From the NCBI GenBank assembly GCA_013400155.1, contig VXBM01000678.1, positions 204,904-268,903 on the forward strand: DNA of 64,000 nucleotides, read 5' to 3'. The translations under genes were made by a program, and so were the position numbers. The notes beneath the pieces are model-generated. The model saw nothing but the letters and a program-made list of their open reading frames with translations. It was not told the DNA's origin and did no database searches. Of the stretch, positions 36,520 through 51,341 are shown piece by piece (within the stretch, counting starts at the first letter, position 1; each line of letters starts with the position of its first letter). The stretch is from Helopsaltes ochotensis (taxonomy: Eukaryota > Chordata > Aves > Passeriformes > Locustellidae).

Positions 36520-39500
36520 CTACAAATGAAAACCAAGCCCATCATTGTTAGAACAAATTAAATTTTGACGTGAAACTCATTAATAGGATCTTTATCAAGT
36601 GCATGAATGCCAATGATTTTTATTCCTGTAATTCTCATGAAGCTGACTGAAAAAACAAGGATTAATTTTAAGTGTCTGCTTTCTTAAAATAAAAATTGGA
36701 AGAAGGACAGTACATATTATGAATAATCTATAACTCAGTTCAACATTTAGCTCTTATTCTGGTTATGCTGTTCTTCGTTGCTTTTGTGGAGATTTTAGCT
36801 TATGTATAATATGACCAAAGAGAACATCATATTAATAAATCACACCCTTAAAATTCTGAGTGGAGAAAAGAAGGTGTGGGACTCTAAATTGCATTGGGAG
36901 CTTGTTTTTCTTTTGCACATGAAACCAACAAACCCTCATCAGGAAATAAGCACACATTTAATCTGTTTTGCTTTGAATTTTCTCACATTTCATGGCATCA
37001 TTCCATTTCTGTTTATCAAAACACTTGCTTGTTCACAATATATTTCTAAAGTAACAAGGTTTCTGTTGCTGGCATGTTTCTCAGTGATGAATTCGGCATA
37101 CGGTAACTTTTGCAATCCTTTGCGTGGAAATGCAAAACTAGCCATATCACACAGTCACTGTTGGCTAAACTGAGAAATCAGGAAATTGTGGAGGAAAAAA
37201 GGAAAAATGTAACAACAAACCGCAACAAGCAATCCCTCTATCCCTAAAAATGGTTTATAATATGCATATGATGGTTCTTGTCTGCTGTTCTCATTCTTAA
37301 TATTTTCATTACAATATACCCTTGAGTCAGCTTTATTTACAAATTGAGTTTGCAAGTAAGATTTGTGAGGAAACACTTCCTACTAGATGTAGAAAGGGCT
37401 TCTCTCTCTCTCTCCTGTCTCCACTGCAGCTGATAATGCCAGAGATTTTGTCAGTGAGTGTGTGGACCTCCGATTTTCAAACATCTTGAAGTTCCTAAAT
37501 GTGCTCAAATCCATCCAGTATAATGTGTTGTTCCTTTCCTTTAGGAACCAGACAACAGTGATTAAGACCAATATGAATGCAGTTGTTATTATCTTCTAAG
37601 GAACAGACTTTTATGCAAGGGGCAAAGGCACTTACTGTGAGTATTTGCGCAATGTTAACATGACATAGCAACGTTTACATGACGAAGCAACCCAATTAAC
37701 AAGAATAGATTTTTTAATTATCTGTAATTCTGATGCTTTTGTTTTGTGACCCTGTCCATTACCAGCACGTTTTTGAATGGGATGCAAGTAGAGCAATGCT
37801 GAAGAAAGAAATTAAGACAGCAGGGCTAACTGGTGCTGGTTTGCTAACAAATAACCATCACAAGCATGTATGTAAAATTATCTGAACGTGCTCCTGTATT
37901 TTCACCTTTGCCATGTATTTTACAGCCAGCACTAAGTGCCAAAGGTATGCCAGATGTCTTTACTTTTTTGTAACAAGTGAAAACAGGAATATATATGATG
38001 AATCTTAAAACAGCTGCAGCAGCTGAAGATACTGTTATCTGCCAAGTGTTCATTTCTCTACCTCAAAGAAAAACTACTCTGCCCACAACTGAATGATGTG
38101 CAAGGTGCACGTGCACTTTTCATGCTACACTGACAAGGGATGGACTCTCAAAATTTAAGGGCTTTAACTGAAGAGCTCTACTGAATTCTACTGCAGTACT
38201 TTAGGATGTTTAACACCCTCATTGCATCCTGCTCATGTCCCAGAGATTACTGTCTCCACAACAGACACGTGTACCTCATCCTCAGCTGTTCTAAATACAG
38301 ACTGCAGTAATCACTTAGATCACCATTAAGCACAGATTTGAGCTGAGACTCGACTTTCTCTGGAATGGCTAAGACATGGGCATAGGCATCCTTTTGCTGA
38401 AGGCTGCTACAGATGCAGGAGCAAACAGATGACTGTGCTACCATTTTAAAGAGCTATGACTATCTCCTAAAGAACTAAATTCTTGGTGATAATACAGTGA
38501 CTTTGAAGCACACAATTCCCAAAAATGCTCAGTTACAGGCTGTTTCATAGGCTGTAATGACCAACAGGCAGTAAAGTGTTAAACAGCTGTTACAAGGGGA
38601 CTGTTACAGCCTATCACCTGAAAAAAGAAAGCACTTCCCTCATTTGCACTATGATGAAAAGTCACTGGAACATGTATCACTGGATGATGAAAAAAGGCTG
38701 AGTAACTATCAGGACACGATTGCCTTGCTTTGGCACTGTACAACTGGTCATTGTTGGAGGCATGCCACAAGGAAATGTCCAAGATGGACTTTGCATTTGA
38801 CTACTCTTACATTTTTTTCCACCTTAAGCAAGTTCTAAATAGCATTCTAGATACTAATTGACAGGATGTTGTGCATACAACCTGATTTGAGGCATGAAAG
38901 CCATTATCTCAGGGTCAGGTACAGTAAAAATAAATTGCTGTGAAAGCAGAAAGGTGATCTGTGTTTCACTGTGTATCAGTTATAAGCACAGGTTACTGGA
39001 GCAGCAGCACAACATCCCTTTACAAGATAAAATATTTTTTCCTTTGTACTTTAGTCAGGAAATAGCAGAAGAGTTACGTTTCAAAGCATAGATCATAACA
39101 GTAAAGCTTCACCAGCAGCAGCAACATTTCTAAATATGAAGCATTAGCAGAGCCGTAAGTAGTAACAGAAGTGGCTTTCAGAACACACACACACAAAAAA
39201 AAAAACCCACAAAAACAAAACAAAACAAAACAAAACAAAACAAAACAAAACAAAAAAACCCAAACCACCAGTCCCAGAATTCAGTGTTCTACCTCATCAC
39301 TGTGGAAATGAAAAGCCACAGCTGTATGCACAATACATCCAGTGCTGGCAATTCAGACTCTTTAAATATTTTGTAATACTAAATGTAAGTAAATTTGATT
39401 CAGCTGGGTAGATACTTCTGACTCACTTCTTTCTACACAACAGGAGGTCTTAAAAAGCCATAAAAGACACAGCACATTCTCTATGTACGGATCACTGTAT

Positions 39501-39950
39501 TAAAAATGTACAGCATTTCACGTGCTGGTTACTGGGACAGAAAGACAGTATCAAGTAAAGTAAAAATCTATCTTTTTTGAGACAAGAAATTAGTTTACTT
39601 GACAACTTTTTAAGATATGCCTTCACAGGGAACCCATATAACAGTGAAGCATTTTGGCAGCACACCACCAGCTGACGGGTGCTATGCTGTTTTTCTTCCC
39701 CCTCCTGCCTTCCGGAGGAGCACTATTTTATTAATGCTTTTATCTATCCCTAGAAATCAAGAGAGAAACATGCCAGGATTCAGTGACTGCATTCCCGTAT
39801 TTGCACAAGTGGTGTAGTCAAAGTTGAACCGTGGAAATCTCAGCCCTCTCAGATGCACCAGACAGTGCTCTTCAAATGTCACCTTGGGAGTTCTACACTT
39901 TCATCTCCATGAATTGTTTTATTACTAAAAGGATTATTTGGCTTCCTGAC
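36520..39950 (-). other. APBB1IP intron within the PH domain, part 2
   Basis: Single-copy AT-rich sequence with an AAAAC microsatellite at about 39213-39256 and a short TC run near 37401-37412. No exon, RNA gene or mobile element recognised. Confidence 0.5.
39185..39262. repeat. CA run, poly-A and (AAAAC)n microsatellite
   Basis: An ACACACACACAC run is followed by A-rich sequence and about nine AAAAC/CAAAA units. The frame at 39074-39268 on the - strand is only a translation of this repeat. Confidence 0.9.
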
Positions 39951-40094
39951 CTTGGTTTTTCCTCTGGGTACATAATAAATTCCAGAAGCTCGTAGAAGAA
40001 AATAACGCCTCTTCCAGGACTTTTTTCCATCTTCTTTTAAATAAAGGGCCCCTTCAAGCTCTGGCACAATGACAGATGTCCCACAGAAGCTTTC
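39951..40094 (-). CDS. APBB1IP: APBB1IP exon: PH domain, first part
   Basis: Acceptor ATTGTTGCACAG, donor GTCAGG (weak after the GT). Its 48 codons encode ESFCGTSVIVPELEGALYLK, EDGKKSWKRRYFLLRASGIY and YVPRGKTK, the start of the PH domain with its basic beta1-beta2 phosphoinositide-binding loop. Confidence 0.96.
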
Positions 40095-41228
40095 CTGTGC
40101 AACAATAATAATAATGCACAAAATAAATCCATTTAAGCATAATCCTATCAATATATAGCAGAAAAATGCTCCCTTGCAAAATGAAGACATTTCTTGTGAC
40201 AGTGAACATATGGACATGGGGAATGCAGTTACTAGAGAGATGAACACCTTAGACAGGCAAAGGAAACTTTTCCAAGGTAATGCTGGGTGCTCACACACTG
40301 ATAAAGAAGGCTTGCAAAACCTCCATCCCTTAGGGTAAACCAAAAACCTACAAAGGCTTTTAACTAGACATAGATGTGCTCAGTGAAGGCTATAGAACAG
40401 AGTGGTTGGTACTGTTGTCAGGTTTTTTCCTCTACTGCAATGTCTATAGGTTCTGTAGAGAAACATTTTGATAGAGATTCTTTAGTGACTGCTTAGAGCT
40501 CTCAAAACAGCTCAATCTCTGCCTTCACGTTGAAATGCATGCTAGCATTTGAAACACGGTTTAATCAGATATACTAATTGTTTCCTTGAAAAACTTACTG
40601 TTGGTTAATTTTTAATGCCAACAAACTTATCACTTAATGTTTTAATTTAGAAGTCACCAGGACTTCTGCTGGTTAACATATGGTGCCTTCATGAGATGCA
40701 CTAATTTTGAAATGTGAGTCCTCAGTCACCTGAGAAAAGCATTTTCTTTGTGAGTTTTTACCAAACTGCTTGCCTGGAGAACTGTGGTAATCTTCTCTTT
40801 CAAATACCTTTGGATTTTTCTCTTTCAAGTGAACATCTGAAGGAAAACTTGAGCAGGAAAGGGAAGAGATACAACAGACTTCCCAGAAAAGTGAACAGGT
40901 CTTCTTCTGTTGTAGCACAGCTAATAAGTTGAGAAGTAAATCCGCTTCTAACCTAAAGATAATTGTTCGGTACTGATCAACCTTACTAACAATAAGAAGT
41001 CCCAAGGGCTGGCCTAAGAGTGAACAATCTTCATTTTTAATGAGGAGCAGCAGATGCAGAGGAAAGTCTACATATTAAACCCGAGATACAAAGACATCAA
41101 TGGTCACAGAACTTCCTGCTGTTAACACTATTTATCACAAAGAACTAAATATTGTTACTGCAGAACAGATGCAAATGGCAGCAGAGTCTTAGCGACATTT
41201 GTATTATCAGCCTAATAATTTGGCTTAC

Positions 41229-41303
41229 CTCCAGCAAAGCCTCTTTGTTTTTATCATTCATTTCTTTGCTTTCTTTCTTCCCTTTGTTTGCCAGGTAGAA
41301 ATT
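41229..41303 (-). CDS. APBB1IP: APBB1IP exon: RA-PH linker
   Basis: Acceptor TTGTGTCTCCATCAG, donor GTAAGC. Its 25 codons read NFYLANKGKKESKEMNDKNK then EALLE. Human RIAM has the same lysine-rich linker, a few residues longer. Confidence 0.94.
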
Positions 41304-44300
41304 CTGATGGAGACACAAAAGAAGTTCATGTTCATTCTAAAGCCAGCAATACAAGTAACTAGATTGCTACAAAGTCACTCAATAGTTACTGAGTCTTTCA
41401 ATACCGAGCACCCAATCAGCAGGTGCAAAAGACAGATGCTTAGGGACTCTTCTTACAGAAAAGTTTAATCACATCTGCCTGCTCATGAATTTTAATTCTT
41501 TATTCTGAATATCATTCAAAGGTAATACAAGATTGTTTTTGCCCATGTAAATATGGCCTCCAAAAATTAAAACCAGTGTCTTATGTTTTTGGCTGTTTTT
41601 CTGGGTCAATGGATTTGGGTTTTAGCATTCCAATTTTCACTGCTTCCTATATTATTACAAGTTGTAGAGAACCTAACATTTGATTGCATGCTGATATACA
41701 ATGAATACAATGCAATATCAAAAGGCTAGAAAGCATTTTCCCTACAACCCAATCTGGTCATTTTCATGCTTCATATCTTGCACTCTGGATATAACTCGGC
41801 TCTCAATTTTTAGTTAAAGTGCTTATATGCCAAAGCCTTTATACAAAGTTACTATTTTCTACTTTTGTATCCTTGCTCATGCTCTTCAAAGTACTTTTAT
41901 GCAGTGAAGAAACCGTTCAAAAATCTAGAATAAATTTGAAGAAGTGATCATGGTGACATCTTGGCACATATGCTCCAGCCTACTGAAAATAAAGCCTGCA
42001 TTCTGTTTCTGTGAAGCTGCAGCTGCCCTTGGAGGATCCAGTGCTTGCCTGGCCCACAAATAAGGAACCACGCTGCCTCAAGGATATGCTCACCCATAAA
42101 AACAAATTCACCCACTGTTAAACAGCAATAACCAGTCTGCATCCATCTGCATCGTACAGACGGGCAAAAGGACAGCACTTGGACATATGTGCAGATTCTG
42201 ACAAGTGGGAAGGAGGCTAGGACTTGTGGGCTGGAGTATGTGCAGTGGTTTTGCTCCACAGCAAGCAGGGCCAGACAAGCACAGACAACTGCGTGCAGAC
42301 TGTGAGTGTGGAGGGAGATCAAGGATGGATGCATCAAGTAGATTTTGGATCCATGGCCTTGAGACCAGAATGGCTACAATTAAGAATTATTGTGGTTTAC
42401 AGTTTTTCGGTTTAGATGACCTTTTTATCTCTATTTTTTCATGTCTCAAGACTATGAGAAAGTGACAACATATTTACATGCCTAGAACACCTCAACACCT
42501 AAACTGCAACATTATGCACACATTACCAAAATACAAATGAGAAGTGTGTAAATGAAGGAACAGGCTGTTACCATAGTATAAGAAAGAAACAAACAGCAAA
42601 TCTGTCCCGCCAGCAGGCCACATTTACAGCACTGCAATTTATCTGAAGTGAAACTCTGCTATTCCACACAACCACATCTTCTTTTCCAAGCAGTGCTGTG
42701 AACAGCTGTCTGCCAGAAGCCTCAGAACAGACCGTTTTTGGAGGGGCACCAGGAGAGGAAGCAGAAGAGGTCTGATCTCAAAACCAGTTCTTTAAAAACT
42801 GCTTTCTTGAAAGTTCACATTAAGTCAGACAGGGAAGCTCAGAAACACAGACACCTGCAGTGTGGCCTATGCTGGTGCCATGTCTACGGTGTGAGAAAGT
42901 TTAATATTCAATACAATAGACAGTTATCCTAGGAAATGCAGCTGGCTTCAGACTGCCTGGACATATTTTTAGTCCACAGCTGAAGGTAGGCAAACACTAA
43001 GGACCACAGCTTTGCAGTTACATCTAAAGACAATATTCAGAGTAAAAAAAACACCCCAAATCATCTCAAAACAAAACCCACTTAAAAGTTCTGAGCAGTT
43101 GCAGGCCACTGATCTGTGCAAGTGCAACAGCTCTTCTTGACAGGCAGCACTACTGCAGCCCGGAAGCCTCAGAGGGCACTGTTAGGCTGGGTTGGGCCTC
43201 CAGACCTTGGGATGATTTGGAAAGTAGAGGGACATGCAAGTGTAAGGTTTCTTCTCTAAACCATTATAAAGACACAGTAGAACCCCTAAAATACACAATG
43301 AAGATTTATCAAGGTAAGTACACGTTTATCACTGTCTCAACAAGGCTTGGCTCATCAACTTTAATACTAGTGGGGAGACCATCCATCTGACTTAGTCAGC
43401 CTTCTGTGGGTTGATAATATAAAAAAAAGCTCCTCTGGCTACAACTGATTCACATTCAGGCATCTGGCATTTATTTAGCAGCAGCCCAGACCACCCTGTA
43501 CTGACATAATCAATCGTAAAGAGAGAAAGTTGGTAAGGATATCCATGCTGGATTTCTAATGCCACAACTTTTTCATTAGGGAAACAGGGCTCTGTCACCT
43601 AACTCAGTGTTACACATATGTAGACTGTTGTCTTTCACCTGTCAACACACACTTCATTTATTACTGATTGCCTCACCTTTGTGACTCTGTTCTGAAATCT
43701 GGAAGTACATAGAACTTATTATTTGTCAGTGGCTAAAAACCTGGGAAGCAGACTGAAAACTGTACTTGTTTCATCACTGTGTGGTCTTCTATTTTTGATC
43801 AGAAGCATTCATCCTAGAGGAGGCAAACCACATGTGTCCAGAAGAGGTCATTTCAAGTCCAGTAGTCAAAGGTCATGACAAAAGGCAAGCTCTTTCCTGT
43901 GTGAGAACACCGCTGGGAAATGGTTTGGGAAGTCAGGTCAGGATTGGGACAAGATGTAGCTGGAGGGCAGCTTTCTACATATATCTACAGATTTGAAAAT
44001 TAACCATTTCTTACATTCAAAAGCCAAGTCTATGCATACAACCTTTCCACTTAGGGGTACAGCCTTCTCCTTTTGTGTGGAAAGGCAGGTAAAAAAAAAT
44101 CAGGCTGTATCTCTCTGCACTGTATAGCCCTCAAACAGTGGAAGACAGGAAGTGTTTTCTGTAGTGTCCAAGAACATCTGTGTTAACATGTAAGCAAAGC
44201 AAACAGGGATCATGACAGAAACAGTACGTAACTACTGCACTACCAAACTCTCTGATTGGTGTTTATGTCTCTATGATCAAAAAAATGGACTTCCTAAATG

Positions 44301-47300
44301 AAATAGCACCTCTCTCACACCTTTCACTTTTTTTCATACACAGACTCATGCAAGTGGGAATGCAGCAGCAACTACTCGTTCCATGACAAAAACCAGGTAC
44401 TCCAAGACAGTATGCTTCCTCTGCCTCCTCTTACACTTAGGTTGTATTTTTGCTTTCAAGCTTTTGAAATTGATTTTCCAGAAGATCTGAAAAATCCACA
44501 ACAGCACAGATCAAACACTGTGCATAAAACAAGGCAGCTGCTTCATACTCATGACTAGCGTCTTTGAGCAATGGGCTGCCTGCTTATGCTCATCCAACCT
44601 GCACCCAATATGAGGCAAGAACTGGGCAGCTCACATCCCATTTCAGATCATTCCAACTGCAGCATGGTTTGTGCAGAAAAAATAAAACAGAACAAGGTCA
44701 TATCCGCAATTCATATCATGGTGTGTCACCTAGAAAACTGCACATTAGAAATATTAGAAGATATCTATAATTGCTCTGAAGATCATAAAAGTAAAAAAAT
44801 ACATGAAGCTGAAGGCAAAGCTCTTTTGAAACCCCAAAAAAGAGAGAGAAATTAAGATTAATAAACAATGGGAGTACAGTGAAAAATACCTCCCTCCTCT
44901 CATTTTTATTTCTTTGCACTTTTGCCAGCATACTCAATAACCAGGTTCCCTGTCACCCTTTTATGTTTTCTTCACTGGGTAACAGTGGAGACAAAAGGAA
45001 AACCTTGACTGATAAATGTGGCCACGCTGGTGAAAACCAGAAGTATCACCTGGCGGATAGTAGATAAACATTCCAGCATGAAACTCGCTACAGCTTTCTG
45101 TTACAAAAGACATTACAAATCCTTACTCCACCTCCTTCTCATGCTATTGAGAACTCTTGCTCTTCAGAAGAAATAAAATATCAATTCAGTGTATGCGTTC
45201 TCCATTGGAAGATGTAGCTCTTACTATGAAGCATAAAGCACTCACTGTACAGACTTTCAATAATTTTCATAAATACTGTCCAAAAATATGAAAACAAAAA
45301 AGCGCATGCACGTGGCCTTGCCTGCACTGTTTGATTTTATCAAAAGAAAAACACAGGAAATTTAAGTTAATGTAAACAGAAGTAAAATAAAATGTCCTAA
45401 GAGCATGACCAGCATTTACAGCAAGGAGTTTAGATTCAGCAACATCTCAAAAACAACCCTTTCCCTTCATTTTTCTTCCTTTTTAGTATCTTTTAGCTGA
45501 GAGTTATTGAGTGTTTTGAAAAGAGGTGTTGAGACCTGACAACCTTTCCTTTCAAGAGAAAACCAGCATCACTCAACCATATGACACAGCATCACCTTTC
45601 CAATGTTATAAAGGTTCTCTTCATTTGCCCACATATCAGTACGTATTTTTGTTTCACTCTTTAGTCACAGACTTGTGATGCTCCCTCTCTGCAGATGAGT
45701 CACTGACGGCATTCATGGAACAGTCTTTTACTGCAAGTTCCCTGCAGAGTCTATTATATCACAGCAGGCAGAGGGTAAAAGTACGCCTGTCTTCATGGCA
45801 AGGGGGACACCTGAGAATTTTATAGTAGCTTTTTCTAAAAGGTATTCCAAACACTTAAAAAAAATTTCAGAAACAAAGCTGCAGAAAAACTACCAAGTGC
45901 TGCATGACAAGAATGACAATCTTCAAAAAAAGCCATGGACAATAACTGAACAACTTATTGCCAGCACATAGAGAATAAATCCTGCATTTCAGAATCTCAA
46001 TTCCCCCTTAGAAAATAAAGCACTTTTAATTAACTGTTGTTCAATCAGTCTATAACTAGTTCACAAAGAAAGAAACAATAAACAGTAAACACTGGCACAG
46101 GTCACAGACCTTCTTCAGAGGTCCACTTGTTTTAGGAAAGCATCTGCCCATCTTTATAAGATTTTTTAAAAGCACCTAATTGTGTCAAATCTTTGTGAGG
46201 AAAATTTTGTATCACTTATTTGTCTACGAATAAACTGTAGGCACCTGGCCACTTTTGGAATTTGCCACTTTTTTTCCCCCAGAAACATATCTGCAAGTTA
46301 AAAAATGGTAAGATCTCCACAAAACGCTTCCAACAGAATGAACATGAAATAAACAAGGAATTCAACTGCTGCAGCATAAGCACCACTGGGTGTGTCAAAA
46401 AAAGCATTCTGAAATTTGTGTACTCCCCAAATGAGTTTTATGTGGCAGCCTTGACTGAGCTAGAAGAAGGCTGAACATACTGAGCAGCCTCAGAGCACAA
46501 CATTTCAGATTCCCATTGGTTATACCATAGTTTCCGTAAGCAGTTAGCTAGGTAGTCACACACCCCACCCGCCACAATTCAGCATTTTCACTTGATTTAC
46601 CTTTTCAGGGACTCACTGCTGTGTTTCAGTATTTACTGTGAGCTCTGTACAGTACTGATTACTTTCTGCCACAAAGTGCTGATATAACTGTACTGCTTTC
46701 CCCATTCACAATGTTTGAGCTTACCACGCCTGACAGATGGTCAGACTTTATTACTGGCAAAATATTTCAACAGTGTCATAGTCACAACTGACCCAGTTTC
46801 CTTAGACTGTTCATTTTAGAGCTTATCATGGAGGGGCTAAAGATTAATGACTGCAAACTTGTCCAGATCCAGCTGAGACACAAAGACAGAGCTACACTTT
46901 GGTTTTGGTTTAGGTCACGTTTATTTCTAAATTTCATTGCAACCAAAATGCAATATTCATCAGAGCAGAATATTCATCAAAGTTTTACTTCCTGTTTGAG
47001 CCTTGCTCTAAGCCACCTACCTAAATAACACTACAGTGTATGAATCAAATGTGGAGTTGAACCTCTGCTGCTGGGTAGGTTAATGTGTTCTAGAAAGGAG
47101 GACACTGAACCCCCATGTTGTATTTCCAAACTTGGTTTTGCTGTTTCATATTAAAAATCAACATTAATCCATGTACACTGCAGGATAAGTTTTCCTTTCC
47201 TGACTGTGGATACTTATGTGGATATTTATGAAGGAAACTTCTTTTCTGTAGGTTTTATTTGAAATACTGGCTCATTCTATAAAAAAACAACTTCCTAATG

Positions 47301-48084
47301 AGCAGCTTGGTGAGACTTGCTGCCAAATTACATATTTGACTCATTTTTTTCAGCAATGCTGAATTGCTCATTTTTCTCTTGCGGCCCTTAGGAACAAACC
47401 AGATGCTCAATGAGCTAACAGTCAGCTGACATGAGGAAAAGATCTTGTGCCTCAGAATCCAGCAACTGTATGTTCCAGGATGTCTGTACATACAGGTTTG
47501 ACCACATAACACAAGAAATAAAACAATTTATGTATATACCTATCTTAATAATTTGATGAAATTCAGTCTGCAGACCTTCCTTTACAAAGTTAATGTGCAC
47601 AAGTTACTGATAACCCAATTCTTCTCCTCAGTATAAACAAAATCCAGTAAATCCTCTGCAGTATTCAGTATACCCTTTATGAAGTTTCATGAACAACTGG
47701 CAAAAACTAGGCCTTCAAGGAAATGTTGATATTCATCAGCAGAAATAGTGGAGAAGCTGTAGTAATAGCAAAGGTCAGGTTTTTACAGCTGTGCCATCTC
47801 ACCCAGTTCTCAGAGCTGTACCCAAGCAGTAGCTTGTACTGGAGTGAACTAATGCTTCAGTTTTTACCTCTGCAGACAGGACTCTAAAATAGTATCAGAA
47901 AAAAAGTAGGAAACACAAATTTTCAAATCCTTGCATTCAACATCTTGATGGGTTTTTCAGTTGAAAATACAAATTTTGCTTTCTCCGAACAGACAGAGCT
48001 GAAAGCAAACTATTAATGCAATAGGCAGCATGCAGACTAAATGACCCTAGTTTAGACTCTTATCCAAATACCATGTTAGCTTAC
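41304..48084 (-). other. APBB1IP intron (6.8 kb), nothing recognised
   Basis: No transposable element, RNA gene or exon recognised by eye. The small open frames (for example 41948-42337 and 44571-44855) lack splice context and family features. Confidence 0.45.
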
Positions 48085-48206
48085 CTGGGGATTTTTAAAT
48101 AAAGCATATTTTTGACTTTTTTCCAAAAACAGAATTTTATTCTCAGTGTCTCGAGTCCAGTCTGATAACACTTCAACAACATTTTCATGGTCTTCAAAAA
48201 ACCTTT
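48085..48206 (-). CDS. APBB1IP: APBB1IP exon: RA domain, second part
   Basis: Acceptor GTCTCTCCAG, donor GTAAGC. It encodes ERFFEDHENVVEVLSDWTRD then TENKILFLEKSQKYALFKNP and Q. Closely matches human RIAM, with SQKYALF where human has EEKYAVF. Confidence 0.96.
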
Positions 48207-51200
48207 CTGGAGAGACAGAGAAGATAGATAATGTAAGACATTCAAACTGTTTCTACCATCTCCTGAAGCTGCAGAAATTCCTGTGTAACAATGTAATCAT
48301 TATCTGATGTTCACTCACTCAGGGCTGGACAGTCCAGCACTCTTTTCCACTGCACAGACGGCTTGCAAAACCCACATGAAATGGTGTCACATGGAAGGGC
48401 AAAGCAGCTACAGAAGACACCTTATGTAGCTGTGCCATGCTCCTAAATTCCTCCTGCATCTCTGTGCTGCTGCTTGAAGACTGCAAGGGATGGAAACAGT
48501 GACCCACCAGGAGTAGATGGTTACACCCATGTTTTTCATGGCTTTCTGCTTTTGATTGATTAGGGATTTTTTAAGGTTTGCAGTACTGCAGATTGTGGGA
48601 CGGGAGAAGGGGTATATATAAACTTTGGCTAATGAATTAGAAAAAAAAAGGTAAAAATTTATTTATTTGTCTTTTTTGCTTTACTTCTTTTACAATGAAG
48701 ATCTGCTTTTTGTCAGCAGGAAGAATTCTTAGCACTGAAAATAGAATTTTTTGTTTCAAGCAACTGTATTTAAAACTACAAATAGCAAAACAGAGAAAAT
48801 ACAAAGATAGACAGAGCTGATGTCAAGATATATTGGTTCACCCAGCATCTCCGCAGTTAAAACTTTACCAGGGATGTGAGAAACCTAAGGTCAGCTCTGT
48901 TGCCTCCTAATCTGCTCTGAACCCCAGTCCTCCACCCAGGAAAACCACAGGTAGATATTAGATCTTTTTTGTTTCATTTATATAGGACTGCTCAACAGTA
49001 ACATAAACCTCCTTTTAAAGGCAAAATAATTCAGCATAACTTGACAGGTCATTTTGGAGGGTCCCAACCTGCACTTTTCTACAAATTCAGTACTGGGATA
49101 GGGAATTCACCCATCTCCAATTTCCAGTAGGATTTTGGCCATTTCCTGGGAACAGCCATACTCTCATTTCTATGGTCTGTGATGATCACATCTTCCAACA
49201 GCCTAGACTGGCCTAGCATCAGAGGAGGCAACAGAGCATACATTTTGTAGGCTTTCTCTAACACTTGTTACTTTGGACAAGGGTTTAGTACATACCATCC
49301 AAACTGTATCTCGTGAATTAATTCAATTCACAGAATGAGATTAGCTTCAAGACCCATTTGCATGTACATGGTAACTTCTAACACCAATAACATAACACTC
49401 TTCATTTAGCAACTGGTACTTCTGTAATGCACTGGAAATAGAAAGCACTACACAAAACCCTGTTAATGGTTTGAAGGGTGAACAGTACCTTATTGTTCAA
49501 GGTAGGCATGAAACAATTCTCAGAAAAAAAAATTAGTAACACAAATTTTTGACACATATATTTTTGTTTGTTCATTTACTGCACCAGGATTTTCCTGTAT
49601 GGAAAATGTGATTTTATTATCCTCAGGAGGGTCTTTTTAATAATTACTTTTACCTAAAAAAAGTAAAATATAGATGCCTATTATAAGACTATAATCATCT
49701 TTATTGCAAAATAGATACTGGTACGTACCGCCCAGTGTTACATCACCATCTCACTACTGAGATTATTTGTGATAGTTAACATGCATTTAATTTTAAACTG
49801 TAGTTTATTTTATTTATAATGGTAGTCTTTCAAAATTACCGTCTATGTAAGACAACCTGTCAAGGATCTTGTGATATAAAAGTAGTTTGGACCTTCAGTT
49901 CAGCAAGAATTTTTGCTGCTCAGATTTGCTTCTTAAAGTAAACATAATTTTATTCTCTTTAATACTAACGTGGAAAGCAGGCAGAAAGATGAAGTGCAGA
50001 AAAATTCTTCTTTGTGCTGATAGTAATATAGCTATCTAGAGCAGCAAAGAAGTATTGAGACAAAAATAAAGAATGGCTCATATTGTTCTGATTTTGAATA
50101 AAAGTAACTGCATGTTGCTGTGCATTAGAAGCAGGAGAAAGAATATGTACCATTCCACTCATATTGAAACTGCCTTCTGCAAACAAAAAAGCTCCATCCT
50201 CAGCAGATCTGGACCTGGTAATAGATCACTGCATAAGGAGTTAATAGATTTTTCCTTTTTTCTTGAACCAGATACAAGTTTATTTCCTTTGGTACTTTTC
50301 TTCTTTTATAATAATTTCTATTCATTATGAGAGTAATTCCTTACTATACCAATACCCTAACACTAACCAAAATCACCTAGCATTAGCTGGAATTAAAGTA
50401 ATTTTTACAAAAAATTCTAACCATTAAACCCAATGTTTGTAGCAAATCATCTCACTGATGCCTTCAGTTTTAATTGCATGATGAGAAATTCAAATATCTA
50501 TGCAGATCATGAAGAAACACAAGTACATTCTTGTTTACGGTTATGGAGATTCAGAAAACAGTATACTTATATGCTGTCATCCCAATACTCAGACACGTTT
50601 GTCCAAGCCACACTGGACAAAAAGGGAGCAATTTTCTAAGACAGGAAAACACTCCAAAGTTATTCAGTGACTTTTGTCAGATTTCTAGAGTCAAATGACA
50701 TTTCCAGTCTTTCCTTAGTTAAGATAAGCAGGTACAAAAGAATGCAGCACCACTATCTTAACCAAGTAGCAAAAACAGATTGGCAGTACATTTCTGCACC
50801 ACTTTTGCATTTCGTTGCTCATGACCAGTCAGGCTTTTGCTGCAGCCCCATCCCAGAGCAGTATCCTGTACACAGCTATCCTTAAGAAAACGATTACCAC
50901 AAATAAAAAGCATTAGAAATGACTGAAACACTTCTCACAGAGCCCTGTTTAATGACATTTGTTTGGCCAGTACATGCCTGCTGACAGCACTCTAACACTG
51001 CATCCTCTCTTCAAAAAGAGGATTTGAGTACTGGTGTGTTTGGGTTTGTCATCACCTTGAAATTCACATGGCTCCTTCATTTTGTGTAAAATAAAATAAT
51101 GGAAATGGTGAAAAGCAAGGAGCCTTCTGCAGGTCACAGCACAGCTGAATGGACTCATTTCTATGGCACAAACAGACCAAATATATTCTTGCAGCATCCC

Positions 51201-51341
51201 TCAGCTTAGACTCTGTGATGTTCCAGCGCCAGGAGACACATGGGCAGGAGAAACGTTACTATGTTTTCAAGATTACCAACATTTACCTGATCTTTCAAGA
51301 TTACCAGCCCTCTATTACTTCCTGTGTGCTATGTCACTTAC
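48207..51341 (-). other. APBB1IP intron inside the RA domain, nothing recognised
   Basis: AT-rich, single-copy in appearance. A short tandem similarity is present at about 51266-51310 (TTTTCAAGATTACCA repeated as TTTCAAGATTACCA). Confidence 0.45.

Noticed and set aside
39074..39268. Phe/Leu/Cys-rich frame on the - strand
   Set aside because: It is a translation of the AAAAC and CA microsatellite.
36409..40094. Assignment of the MRL gene to lamellipodin (RAPH1)
   Set aside because: The PH and linker residues and the short C-terminal tail match RIAM; RAPH1 has a far longer proline-rich tail and different residues at the diagnostic positions.
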